A DNA stretch of 64,000 bases, taken from assembly GCA_018389105.1 (NCBI GenBank), contig JACATO010000321.1:1-64000 (forward strand), in the 5' to 3' direction. The position numbers and the translations under genes were made by a program. Each line of letters opens with the position of its first letter. Position 1 is the first letter of the stretch. Below are positions 36,950 to 48,971 of the stretch, piece by piece. This DNA is from Nautilus pompilius. Lineage: Eukaryota > Mollusca > Cephalopoda > Nautilida > Nautilidae. The notes beneath the pieces are model-generated. The model was given only the letters and a program-made list of their open reading frames with translations. It searched no databases and was not told the origin of the DNA.

Positions 36950-37440
36950 GTGTAAACCATTGATCATGACTATCAATATGAAGAGATGCATCAAGTGGTG
37001 TAAGAAGTACAGACATTAGACTAAGAACTGTCAAAAAGTGGTGGTCTGATTATTTACTCTCCTCCCACCAAATCCACAGATTTGGAAAAAGCCATACAAA
37101 TCACTTAACTCTTCTTGAGTGGTCCCAAATGTTCAGGCCTCTGGTGATGGGGTCATGGTTTGGGGCATGATTTGCTGGCACACCCTGAGGCCCCTTCACA
37201 GAGCAGAATGAATGCCAACACTGATCCCAGCAACATTTCCAACCAAGTACATCCAGCAATGCTTCATGTGTACCCTGACAGGGATGGCTACTTCCACGAT
37301 GACAATGCTCACATCCGTCATGTTCCCATTGTGCATTCGCGGTTTAAGAAACATGACAGATTTCAGGCATCTTTCGTGGCCAGCACAATCCTCAGGAATC
37401 AATCCAATCGGGCACCTGTCGGATTAACTTGAAAGACAAC
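36950..37440 (+). mobile_element. Tc1-like transposase, 3' half (split by hAT)
   Basis: The plus-strand frame resumes as INMKRCIKWCKKYRH near 36980. It continues with VQASGDGVMVWGMICWHTL near 37132 (the VMVWG block), DNAHIRHV near 37300 and WPAQSSGINPIGHLSD near 37380. The last piece is the family's WPAQSPDLNPIEHLWD with changes. Short frames from 37160 to 37432 are parts of this remnant. With the 5' half it forms one Tc1 transposase broken by frame changes and by the hAT element. Confidence 0.75.
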
Positions 37441-37520
37441 TTCACCATCATGATTCTCCCCCCCCATACCTTGTTATACACATTGTGCAGATTTCAATAC
37501 AACTGCCAGTCTGTGTGTGT

Positions 37521-37754
37521 GTTTGTGTTGTTATTGCGATGACAAAGCTCAATACAATATCAGTAGAAATTGTTATTTCCATAATTTATTGTTTTATTTC
37601 CCATTATAGTAAAGTGTGCGTGCGTCTTCTTTTTGTATGACAAAACTAAATACAAACGTACACACACATATATATATGTATATGTGTATATGTGTGTGTG
37701 TGTGTTTGTGTTGTTATTGCGATGACAAAGCTCAATACAATGTCAGTAGAAATT
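37521..37754. repeat. Recently duplicated 51-bp unit with TG/TA microsatellite
   Basis: GTTTGTGTTGTTATTGCGAT and the following 31 bases (37521-37571) recur at 37704-37754 with one mismatch in 51. A worn third version (TGTATGACAAAACTAAATAC) lies near 37634. (TG)n and (TA)n tracts (about 37665-37700 and 37755-37785) adjoin the copies. This looks like slippage or tandem duplication in the 3' flank of the Tc1-like element. Confidence 0.85.
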
Positions 37755-37941
37755 ATATATATATATATGTGTGTGTGTGTGTATGGTGTTTGCACATTAC
37801 TCTTGTAGAATTTTCATTCTCAGTTAGGTAGGACTGGCCCTCGTGACTGAAACAGAGTACATTGGAAGAAATTACTAAAGACTTTGGAGAGGACTAAGTA
37901 AAAGGGGAAAGTGGGGGGGGACAAACAAAACCGATAGGCTA

Positions 37942-38044
37942 GTTGTTGTTGTTGTTGAGCCTGTGCCGGGTGGTATATCGCAGATGGGGTAGGGTTAGGG
38001 TGTCAGCCGAGTCCTTCCTAACTGAACAACAACAACAACAACAA
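37942..38044. repeat. (GTT)n/(AAC)n inverted repeat, possible hairpin
   Basis: GTTGTTGTTGTTGTTGAG at 37942-37959 is complementary to CTGAACAACAACAACAACAA from about 38022. The pair could form a stem of roughly 17 base pairs around a loop of about 60 bases. The loop contains GGGTAGGGTTAGGG, a telomere-like stretch. It could be a MITE or SINE fragment; no target duplication is evident. Confidence 0.55.
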
Positions 38045-38458
38045 TGACGGATCACTGTTATCACCGCAGAAAGCTGACGTATAGAGAAAAAGGGGGAAGT
38101 GTTTGCCATTCCATGTCCGAATATATCCTGTGTGTGTGTGTGTGTTCACTGGGTGGGCGACGGGGATAATAACGGAGCATCGGGACGAAATGGAGAAAAC
38201 GCTGGGAGGAGAGAGAGAGAGAGGAGGAGGGAGGGGGGGGTGGAGTGTACGATACCTGTCCTGTGTGTACGGCATGTCCTTCCCTTTCATCTCCCTGCCG
38301 GTCAATAATCATCTCAGACGTTACACAATAAAAAGGGGGGGTGTGTGTCGGTGGTGTGAAATCCGTTTTTTTTTTTCCCCCCGAACTTTTTTCCCTTTTA
38401 TCGGTACAATAAAAACACCAGCCCTCGAGAGCGACCCGACAGCGACATTGTCAGTTAG

Positions 38459-38483
38459 CCGGAAGTGGCGGCAGGTGGCGCTG
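38459..38483. promoter_or_regulatory. ETS site and CTCF-like motif at a CpG promoter
   Basis: CCGGAAGT at 38459-38466 is a strong ETS-type core, and GGCAGGTGGCGCTG at 38470-38483 resembles the bilaterian CTCF core (AGGTGGCGC). Both sit in CpG-rich DNA about 110-130 bases upstream of the ATG of the 97-aa ORF. The minus-strand Pellino gene lies on the other side, so a shared bidirectional promoter is likely, though no transcription start is known. Confidence 0.45.
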
Positions 38484-38590
38484 TTGACGCGAGGTGGAGG
38501 AGGAAGGAGGAGGAGAGAGAGAGGAGACGGACGGACGGACGGACGGATACTCGGAACTTTTTCTTGTCGGCCGCCGAGCGAGCGAGAGGA

Positions 38591-38884
38591 ATGGATTCGT
38601 TCGAATCGAAGATGAGCAATGGCGAACTCGCCCAGCAGCTGGCGACGCTGGTGTGGCTGTTCAAGGGCGACCAGCAGCTGTTCAAGGCGCTGACGATGGC
38701 CAGGGTCGGGGCTGAGGTGTGGCAGCGGCTGAGCGGGCAGCGGGATGCGGAGGCTCTGCGATCGCAGACCATCCTCTCCATCGTGAACTACGTCAAGCAG
38801 CATCCCAACGCCTCCCAGGGCGAGCTGGCAAGAGAGGTCCAGAAGCAGATCGAACTGTTTAAGCTTCAGTTGGAGAACATTTAA
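38591..38884 (+). CDS. Small conserved-looking protein, 97 aa, function unknown
   Basis: An intact frame from ATG to TAA, GC-rich and biased to G/C at third positions, in contrast to the AT-rich surroundings. The ATG at 38591 (GAGGAATGG context) is preferred because the longer upstream frame is Arg-rich promoter sequence. The protein begins MDSFESKMSNGELAQQLATL and continues WLFKGDQQLFKALTMARVG, then ILSIVNYVKQHPNASQGELA, ending FKLQLENI. It looks soluble and helical, with no signal peptide or membrane segment. VNYVKQHPNASQGELAREVQ resembles a helix-turn-helix-type arrangement only in a general way. I do not recognise the family. The gene appears intronless and its promoter is likely shared with Pellino. 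Confidence 0.75.
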   Translation: MDSFESKMSNGELAQQLATLVWLFKGDQQLFKALTMARVGAEVWQRLSGQRDAEALRSQTILSIVNYVKQHPNASQGELAREVQKQIELFKLQLENI

Positions 38885-38904
38885 CTGACAGCCTGGTTAT
38901 CTAT

Positions 38905-38931
38905 CACTACCACTACTACTACTACTACTAC

Positions 38932-38977
<46 letters not shown>
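38905..38977. repeat. (CTA)n/(TAA)n microsatellite
   Basis: (CTA)n turns into (ATA)n within 25 bases after the stop codon of the 97-aa ORF, so it is probably in its 3' UTR. Confidence 0.95.
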
Positions 38978-41900
38978 GGGTTTCAGACTAGTTTAAAGAC
39001 ACAATACAGTAGAGCCTGTGGTTATAGAGAGATATGGTGCCGCACCAAGACTTGTGCCTGCTAGAGGTCAGGTATATGTATTACGTCACACACCCTGATA
39101 TTGTGCAGTTCCAGCCACTCCCGTTCAGGTCTCCGATTTAGTTTGATAAGGGAACCTATCGTTTCAAAGGTTGAGAAATCTATACTCAACGATGACGATT
39201 TATCTGCATCTTCTCGCGGCCGTGAATACACGCTAAAGTTGCTTCATGTTAATAATACCTTTCCTCTTCTAGCTGCTCGAAGACTTCTTGGAACCCTCCT
39301 ATTTTCCAATTTATTCCTGAAATTTGAAATGCTGAAACATTGTTTATCAATTCTCGTTACTACAGTACACACACACACACACATCTGACTTTTAGCAAGC
39401 ATAAATCTAGTTCCTGTACTATAGTTCAAGATGCAGACAAATTTTTTTTTTTTAATTAGTTTCTATTCATTTATTAAGCTAGTTTCCTTTAATGGTGTCA
39501 AATATGCCACCTGATAAGAACAGGCACTTTCTAAAATCTTTTTTTTTAATCTATTAAAAATAAATACTTAGATTGATTTCCGGTTTAGACATTTTTGGAG
39601 TTTGTCATTTACATAGAGCACTTTGTAAACTCGTGTTTTTCAAGTCCATTTACTAAAATAAATTCTGCAACCCACCTGGGAACACATTTTATGCATTAGC
39701 AATATTATTAATAATAAAACCAATTAAAAACTCTTAAGCATCCAAGCTATTCCTAGATCTAAATAACTAAAAAAGTTTTCAAATTAACATTTTCAAATGG
39801 TACGTAAGACTTGACAGTATCAGCATTTCCAATTGCTCTGCATAGCTCATTTCATCCATGACCATCACCATTTGAGTAAATGAAATTTGAACATGTTCCA
39901 GGCTTTCAAATATTTTTGAAGAATGAGTACCATGCTTTTGTAATATATATTCCAAATGTGGCCTAATCAGTGCCTTAGAGAACCATAATTTCTCTGAGAG
40001 TTTTTTATCATAGCTTTACAGTATTGCTTTTTATTATGGTATTTTTTCTAATGAAATTCTCTTGTTTTTTGGGGGGTTAGGTGATCTCAGAATTTTATCA
40101 ACTGTCCCAGAAATCATTGATGTTCAAGATGGGTGCAAAGAGAAATGATATTGGTTCCTTCACAAGTTCTAGCTGCTACAGATGTACACTGATGCTGTGA
40201 ACAAAACTGTAGAAAATTTTTAAACTTGTTAAAATTTTCTGAATCCATCAGGATGGGACTAGAATTGAAAAAAGAACAACAATCAAATAGCACATGGATG
40301 TAAATATGTTTAGTTCTCTGAAGGTCGTTTGCCAATTGTAGTAGTCTTCTGATATTGTCTTTTATTATCTGATATTCAAGTATCAAACAAAAAATATAAA
40401 TTAAATCTAAGGAAAATGTGATAATAGATTATCTGTTGCCACTCACTTGTATAATTAAGATGGCAGCCATGCAGTGTATTGTAGGAATAATGATGGACTT
40501 CTGTCAAAGTTGGAAGTGGCACAGGATTAGCAATGCCACCTAGTAAACAACTAGGCACTATTATACCTTCTTTAGGGTTGTCTCCCTTATAATTTGGATT
40601 TAAAGAGACCACTGCTTTTTGAATTTCAAATTGATATTTAAAACTCACATTTTTGATTATTTTATTTCTATTTTGCCTGGTGTATTTTCACTGTTTGTGC
40701 CTGAATGTTTATCTGAAAAATGCATGACTAACCTGATGGCGGTTTGGGGATTGCCAGCTATGCCAAAGGTTCACCCAAGATGTTCTATAATAATTATGTT
40801 GTAAATTAATCAGTTTTTTTTATCATCCACCGTATCTGTTTGGGATGAACTACAATTTAAAAAAATTACTAGAAAACTCGTGTGTTTGGCCGAGCTTCAT
40901 TGTTCTGTTAATTTTTATTTAAATTTGTAGTGCTTGTACTGTTCAAAGTAAACACCATATCTGCTTGCTTCAGGAATCCAATATCACACTTCCTTGATTT
41001 TATCATTGTATCTGTAGCCATCAACATTAAAAAAATGAAAGGAAAATTATTTAAGTCCAAAACATCTTTTGTATTTTAAAAAAGAAAACAGTAATTTTTA
41101 CAATACCCGTAATAACTAATGTAGAACAAAAAAGACCATCTTTGCAATGCCATTTATTAACTTTCATATTTCATGTCATGTAAATAAGAGCCTTTTGGTT
41201 ATTTGTATCAATTTAAATTTAAAGTTGACTTTCCATCTGGTGTAAATTCGTTTTTGTAGAAACACTTAGTATCTCTTTCTCTAGTTACATCCGTTACAGC
41301 AACAAGAGATGCTTGTTTTTGTCCTTTGGAGGGAGGGTTTACATTAGTGTTCATATAATGTTTGGAAACGAACTTGGTCATGTTAAAACTAGTGATCTTT
41401 TAGATTGAAATAAGTAAACCAGAATAACATGTAAATCGAGATGTTTTGCGTGTGAATTTTGTACAAAAACGACGTTTCATAACAATGGCAAATAAAGAGA
41501 GTGGTAGATGCTTTTGAAAAAAGCCAGCCAGCTAATGATTGCTGTTTAGTTTCAGTTGACATTTGATGAATAGTGTATATAAACATTTGGCATTCTATTG
41601 ATGAACAAACTGGTACCAACTTTTCAGTTCAGTTTTGAGTTTCTCAGTCCATGCTTCAATTTTTCAGGGTAATGCTGTTTTTAAAGGCAAAAATAATTGT
41701 GTAATGCAGCTGATAATTTAATATCAAAACATGGATGTTGTTAGCAACTAGTAATTATGAGGATGGTTCAAAGTTTGCCGAGTAATAGTGCCAACACTGG
41801 TGGAAGGAGGTGGCCGCCACACAGTGCTTGCTGTGCAGAGCCAAGATGGCATCAAACCGGTGTGTCTTGCAGTGGAACAGCATTGTGATATACAAAGGAG

Positions 41901-41985
41901 AATGTGCAATCAGATTAGATTTACAGGATATCATCTGTACAGTTCATTGAGACTCACTATCAGTCCAGGAAATGCTTGCATGGTA
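38978..41985. other. AT-rich stretch, probably 3' UTR then intergenic
   Basis: The first part probably contains the 3' UTR of the 97-aa gene. Short frames here match no family. (CA)n occurs at 39366-39382. No RNA gene or exon is supported. Confidence 0.4.
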
Positions 41986-42200
41986 TAATAAATTCAGAGA
42001 TCCACTGTGTGAGATATTGTTGCAGAAATGAGTATCAGTGATGGGAGTGTGAAAATGAATGTCCATGCCCACTTAAAGTTCAATAAGATACCACACAATA
42101 GGTCCCAGAAGAGTTGTCATTTGTTCAAAAGGTGAATTCTGGCCGTGACCAGTGATGAAACCTGGTAACTTTTCTGGGGAAGCAGATGTTCTTACAAAGC
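41986..42200 (+). mobile_element. Mariner-like transposase fragment
   Basis: Plus-strand frames read VPEELSFVQKVNSGRD near 42105 and VTSDETW near 42148, resembling the mariner region that ends in (V/T)GDETW with its first catalytic Asp. Frame changes and stops surround it. No termini were found, so the boundaries are approximate. Confidence 0.45.
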
Positions 42201-42314
42201 TCACCAGTATTTTCATCTGCTTTGCTCTTATGGATGTTCTCCTCTTTGATTAGATTCAAAAGTTGGCATCTCTGCATAGGGCTTAAGTTTGTGGAATGTT
42301 GTTTGGTGTCAGGT

Positions 42315-43226
42315 CAGTGGTTCCCAACCTTTTTCTAATACTCAAAAGACCTGTGCCCTGCTACACTTCCATAATTTAAAAAAAATCAAAGAATAAATTT
42401 AGCAAAAAAATCACATAAATAAGAGTTTTATTTGAATATATTGACAGTTCTGAGAGAAAAACCAATGTAAATGTTACCTGCACTAAAAAGAAAGAGAAAC
42501 AATATATTGTATATTATATCAGAAAAAAGAATTTTAGTACATTTCATCATACATTTATTGAAAATTATTTTAGTGATTTTTCGGGGAACATCTGCACATA
42601 TAGTAAATTCACAGCAGCTAAACAGAAATCTACTGGTGTCAGTGAATTCTACCTCTGATCAAAACAGCTATGTGGTGTGTTGTGTCGGTGCCCAAGTTTG
42701 CCTAAAATCAAGCTGGCTAGTGTGCGTCTGGCCGAAGTCACAGTCCAGTCCTTGTAGCGTGCTCTGCCCCAGGTGTCATAGTCCGAGTCTTTTAGCTGCA
42801 GGCCCCAATGGCATTAGCCAATGGGGGCGCAGCTCGATTGCTTCAGTCCTACTGTGGTAACAGTTCGAGTTCCGGCCTTTGTCGCAAGTGTGTATTGTCC
42901 GTGTTTCTATGAGAATGGCAGAGTGACAGGAAGCCATAGGGGACCAGTGATGCAAGTGCGTTACTGCAAAGACCTGTGACGCAGCCTGCTGTGGGAGACG
43001 AGCCTTATACCTTTGGTGCTCGGCCTCCCATTGGTGATACTGGCGAATTGGACGCAGGGTAAATTTTGTATACTTTTTCCTGGAAAAAAGTGCATCTCAT
43101 AAGCTAGCAAATATGGTACATAGGAACAAAACAAATACATACTCATGAACAGTTTCTTAACTCAGTCATACGACAAAAACTGAAACTTCCAGGGTTCTGC
43201 GACCCCAAAGGGGTCATGACCCACTG
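42315..43226. mobile_element. Probable non-autonomous hAT-like element
   Basis: The left end CAGTGGTTCCCAACCTTTTT and the complement of the right end, CAGTGGGTCATGACCCCTTT, resemble hAT (Charlie-type) termini. No matching 8-bp duplication is visible, so the two ends may belong to different copies. The 912-bp interior has no transposase; it contains a GC-rich block (42690-42900) with a weak tRNA-like stretch. Confidence 0.45.
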
Positions 43227-44061
43227 CCATAGATCCAGAGATGGTTCTCTTCCATTGTTGATGTTCATCTATTCAATAAACAAGGCTGCTTAAATCATTG
43301 TATTTATGATGGATAGCTGCCAGCCAGAATTCAGGGAGATGGTTGCCCATAACAGGTTCATGAGTATATAATCATAGCATGGAAATGAAAAACAAGTACT
43401 ATTTTAAATGGTGCTAAAGCACAAAGATTTCAAGAAACATGGCACTTGATCTACTGTTCTTTCGTGGGTTTATTCCTGTTACTAAGGTCCAACAACCAGC
43501 AGCTTCTGAGTTAGTGATGAAAATCTAAACTGGACTGATATTAGTAAGTTTGGCATGGTGGTGTTATAAGAATCCACTGCACAGGATCTTGTTCAACAAT
43601 CAGTGGCACCCTGATGTCATCTTCAGACAAAAATTGTATAATACTGAACAAGAAAACGGGGAATATATAGTGCATACAAATGAAGAATCAAAAATTTGTT
43701 ACAGAGAATTAAAAATGTTCAGTAAATATGTTTCAACAGAAGAAAGGTAAACAACTCTAAAGAAGTATGAAAACTGAGAATTTTGAGTTAGTTCAGCTCA
43801 AGTCTCAATAGAACAAATACTAGCTGTAGAAATAACTCAAGGTACTAGAGCATGAGAAGGCCTGTGTGCCAGGTTTCATCAAAAAACATTGGTTTTCCTA
43901 CTTATAAAATAGTTGATACTACTGCCTTGTTCAAAATAATTGTAAATATTAAGATTCTTCTGTTACCAACTGGGAATATGGCTGAAATCACCTATTATCC
44001 ATCTGGATCTAAGCAAAGGATTCAGGGTATGTATCTTTTTGGCTAAGTGGATTTTAAACTA
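43227..44061. other. No gene recognised
   Basis: Unique AT-rich sequence; open frames at 43550-43750 and 43852-44046 match no family I know. Confidence 0.35.
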
Positions 44062-44230
44062 CAGTAAAACCTTGATTTAATGGATGCTGTCTGGTACTCC
44101 TGACAAAAGTCTGCAGAACTGTGTGAAAAATATTTTGCACATGCACATGTAAACATCTGGATTTAATGGACTCTCGGAATTGACAGACACCCCTTTCTCC
44201 CCATTAGTCTGTTAAATTGAGGTTTCACTG
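44062..44230. mobile_element. 169-bp MITE with TA target duplication
   Basis: Left end CAGTAAAACCTTGATTTAAT and the complement of the right end, CAGTGAAACCTCAATTTAAC, match at 16 of 20 positions. TA flanks both ends (44060-44061 and 44231-44232). Size, terminal repeats and TA duplication fit a Tc1/mariner- or pogo-type MITE. No coding sequence. Confidence 0.85.
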
Positions 44231-44232
44231 TA

Positions 44233-47200
44233 CATTCTTTATCCAATCTGCCTACATGCTGTTTTGAGGTCAAGTCTGACAATGATTGGGCAACAGTAAA
44301 GACTCGATCTACATAATGACTTTTCACATCACACTTCTAGCAAGTTGGATATACCTCACCTTTTCTCTCGGGTGTTTGTATAATCAAGTAGCAACTGTCC
44401 ATGCTATGCTGACAATTTATTTTTCCTATAATCATCTGAAAGTTCAACTAAAAAGAGTTGAAATGATCTGATAACATCAGGAATGAATTTCTTTGATTCT
44501 TCATGGATTGAATAAATCATTATGACATCTTTGAAGATTGGGCTGGTACCATCATTGAGGGTTTGAAGCATAGTAAATCTGTGATTATATAAGGTGTACA
44601 TACAAAGCCATTTAGTAGATGTTTGAATATCATTATTAATAAAAGGCTCTTAGTATAATGGTCAAGGCGGCATAACAGATTTTGAAGAAAGTGGATCAGT
44701 GGTGGAACTTTTCTGAAGATCTCAATGTACAAATACATCAGATCAGAACAGACAGTAAGTAGAAATGGGCTGTGTTTGATATGATTTTCCGGGTTTTGTA
44801 AATAGAAATAAAATCATTTAAGTGGTAGTAGAAGTCTTAAAATGTTGAACAAAGCAATAAAAGATTAGTGATTATAAAATGGTATTTAATAAAACGTAAG
44901 AATCAATGAGTATAAAAACCCCAAAGACCTAAATCTTTTTACCAAAATGAATAATACTGGAGATAAGCCATGTGAATATAGTCCATTGATACCATAATTG
45001 CCAACATTACCTAAAGTCCTGATGTACTTTTTGACCTAGAAACCAGTTTCTGTAGGTGGCAATCTTAGGGTGTTTGTATACAGGCAGTGTGGGCACAATA
45101 AACTACAACTTTCACTGACAGTAGTACCAGAGTACTGTTGGGTCACTTATATTTGAATGCTTAATGTGCTGGGATTTATTTCTATTTTACAACAGATCAT
45201 CTCCTTGCCTGAACTGAATAATCTATCTTTGAGATGCTTACAGGAATTAGATTTTGCTTGCTTTAGCTGGCATACAAAAGTAACCAGAGTTTTTTTTCCT
45301 AAGATTCAGAAAGACAAGAACAGCATCTTTTGCACCAATCTTTTCCATAAAAAACTCTCCAGACTCAATGGTCTGTTGAAGCTGTGGTTGTTTCACAAGA
45401 GTGCAATCGTAGAACTGCTCTGTATTTTGAATGATATAAGGATGCTAACAGTTGTAAAGAGCACAAATAATTCTGTTCCTATGAAAAGGATCTGCAAATT
45501 TGGAATTACCATGTCCACCATTTGATATGACATCTAACATCTTCCACCCCTTATAGACAGATTTAAATCATTGGTAACCATAACATATCGACATGCTAGT
45601 AATTAAGAAACTCTTGTAAATGCGTAAAATAAGACTGCTATGCAGTATTTGACAAATGGCAGTGATAAAACATTGTACAAACACCACCTTAAACAACCTA
45701 TGAAAAAGGTTAAGTTGATTAAAGACACTAAAAAATAAACATGCAAATTACACAAATTATCATTGTGCGCTTTTAGAAAGTTTTTGCAAAATGAATAGGT
45801 TATTAAAATATACTAATATATATAGCTCTTTTTCTGAACACAAGGAGATAAATGATCATTTCCCAACCTAAACAATCAGTCTGTATCTTTGTTTAATGAA
45901 GGGATTTGAATTTAGGTAAATTTTTCTTGGAGTGCCGAAATGGTGGATAGAGAATAAAATTATTTTGTATGTAATAAATGCTCCTAACCCAAACAGGAAT
46001 GCACTTAACATTGCTGTAGTCTATTATCATCACTATTCCACTTAGTCTTGACAAATTTGTTTTTTTGTAGAGAATTAATTCCCTTCCAATTAAAATGTCT
46101 ACCAGCCTAGTTTTCTCTAATTTTTTTTTCCGCATGTTTTAATAGTGATTTCTAAACCGGTGTGGTAGCCACTTGATGTCTAGATCCCTACACGTCTTTG
46201 TTAAATTTGCTTAATTAAAAGTGAGCCATACCTCATTCCTAAATAGTATTCAAGCACTGGTCTCAAATGATATAGTCAAGTCTATCCCGTTAGGACCCTT
46301 ACCACAGATCTCATTTGGATGACCTTAGCTTCATTTATGCTGACAAAGGAATTCTAATTTGTTCATATTATCTCCTAGAAAACAGCCCCATGTTGATTGT
46401 TAGACAGAAGCTGCAATATTTTGGAATGCCTCCCTGCTAAGATGAATCAATGAACACCTGTACTTTTCTTTCAGAGTTACCGAAAGACTTGGACCAAGAT
46501 TTGTCGTGGATCATCAATGACTTTATAGTGACAAAAAATAAACAGGCAGCTTTCATTTTTGTAATTGTATTCTCCTCCTCTCTTATTTTATTCCAATGAA
46601 ATCACTTCTTACTGAATTTTACCTACTTGGATTCCAAGGGTTGCAGCAGTGCTTGTTGACTTTCGTTATTCTGTTCAGTTTGTATATACATTTCAGGCAA
46701 AAAAAAAATAAATTAAAAATAGATAGCACACTTTTAAACATAAAAAAAAAATAAATATTTGTTTATCTTTAGTGCGAACTTGGATGTAGTATATATTTTT
46801 TAACTAAAGCTTCCACAGAAGTCAGGGACTGTTCATTTAAGAAATGGACTATTAAGTTCAAAGTAGGGATTTTGGTTAATATGCCAATGAAATAGCTTGA
46901 AAGTTGCTCTTATTCTACATAATTTTTAAATAGCATTTGCCCATCATCTTCAGACAATAAATTCTGAGCTCAGTCCACGAGAGCATTATAAGCATATCTT
47001 ACATGCATGGAAAAATCTACATTCTCCAACTTGAGCATGTATGTGGCATAGTTTTCTTTATTTCTCCATATCCTTAAATGGGTAAGAAATGACTATCATT
47101 AAACTGCTTGTTGCTCATTTTTAGGAGTAATACGCACATATCACGACATAAGTTGCAAACTAACTGAAGGCTTATTTGGATCACCCTGCTTAACTCATTT

Positions 47201-48754
47201 CTTTAAAAATTCCCACCTCTAAAGAAATGAGAACTGATGTTTGTTGTTTATTTTCTGAAATACCAGCCAGGAAAATGAACAAAAATTTATTTTCAGTTAA
47301 ATATTAATTCTGTTAATAAAAGCTTTTCAAAGAAACACCTTTTTCAGTAGTTCTCCGGTAACGAAAACAGGTAAAAGAAATGCACCACACCTACTTTATT
47401 GTTATTCCTATAACACAAGAGATGAATCTGTTAAGATTCGTGGTTTCTGCCTAAAGTTGTGCATGAAAAACCTTCCTGATTGAATTTGTCTCATACAGTT
47501 CACCTTCTTGAAAGAAAGCACTACTCAAATAAGTAACAAATATTACAGATCTAACAATTAGAAGACATTAATCCAACCATGGAATGAAGGCTTTACATTA
47601 TTTTTTTCCTTTCAGGGAAGAGCAATACAATATGCCCATAATGAGAATTTACCAAAATAGAAAAGAAATACCTGATGTATCTGAATAATTTTCCGAATGG
47701 ATAGAGCAAACAATAATAATAGTGCTAAATTCTTAGAAATCAAACTGCTGATGTATAGGCAGGAGCAAAAATTCCACATTTCTATTTAAACTATGATCTT
47801 AAGAACTATGACAGTGTCAGGCACTGCACCTCAGATAGCTCACCTGAAAACTGTAATAAAGCTACCTTCCCACTCCCTGCCTAGCAGAGCTGAAAAAAAA
47901 AAAAAATGTAGGTACATGTATATTATCTCATAATTAAAGAGTCCTACTTGAGTAACAATTTCAGATCTCATCTATTTAACTGAATTGCTCTCAAACTCTG
48001 GAGTGATTCTGAAGAGAATAAGATAACAACAGACTCTAAATAGTAGTATGACAATTATGTCCAGTGTGTGTGAGAGAAACATACACACACACACCGTTCT
48101 TCAGATATCCTAGATATTTCATTTGGGTTTTGTTTTTATTTTACTTAAAATTAACAGCTGAATATTCCAAAATATACAAAAAGAAAAAACAAACAAAAAG
48201 GCCAAGATTCTTATTGGCACATCATATCAGTGTGTGTGTGTGTGTGTGTTTTTTTTAAAACCCATTTCTAGTTTGATGCCTGGTCAAGGTTGGTTCAGTT
48301 TGGTGACCTCCCTGGCATGGTTTCTTCTCATTCTTCTTTACCAACAGGTAGTCAGGGGGGTTCCTCCAGAAACTCAGATTTCCCCGTTGAAGTCAGCAGT
48401 GCCAAGCCTGTGGGGCAGGATGACCTATACTTCCTTGCCAGGATAGTTTCCCTTGTAAAAGATTGGTGAATGAAAAAAAAAACAAATTTTCTGCAGATAT
48501 ACCTGTGAGAAGCAGAAAATGCTGAAGCTACAGGTGTGCATGTTGATCTGATTTGGCTATTGTTCCTCACATTCTTGAAATAGCTTGACAGTTCCAATAC
48601 AAGATTCTAACTGCTCTTCATAAAGGAAATCAATACAAAGTACTTTACATACATTATTATTCAGTAAATACATTACGAGACATTTAACACATTTGCAATG
48701 TATGAAACAATGTGGTTAGAAATGGAATTAATTTACATTAACTCTCCACTTTCC

Positions 48755-48791
<37 letters not shown>

Positions 48792-48935
48792 TTTACAAAC
48801 ACATTTGCAGTGTATAACACAGTAAGGTTCATACAATTTCTTTTAAAAAAAAATTTATTGAGCCCTAATCACTTCAAGATATTACAAGTGGCTTGGTAAT
48901 GTTCATTTTTGCATATACACATTGTACGGACTAAT

Positions 48936-48971
<36 letters not shown>

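Noticed and set aside
38103..38615. 170-aa and 139-aa frames overlapping the promoter and the 97-aa ORF
   Set aside because: The upstream parts read through microsatellite-like and Arg-rich promoter sequence; only the part from the ATG at 38591 looks coding.
45157..45525. 122-aa plus-strand frame, and an open minus frame opposite
   Set aside because: No family similarity, AT-driven composition, no splice context.
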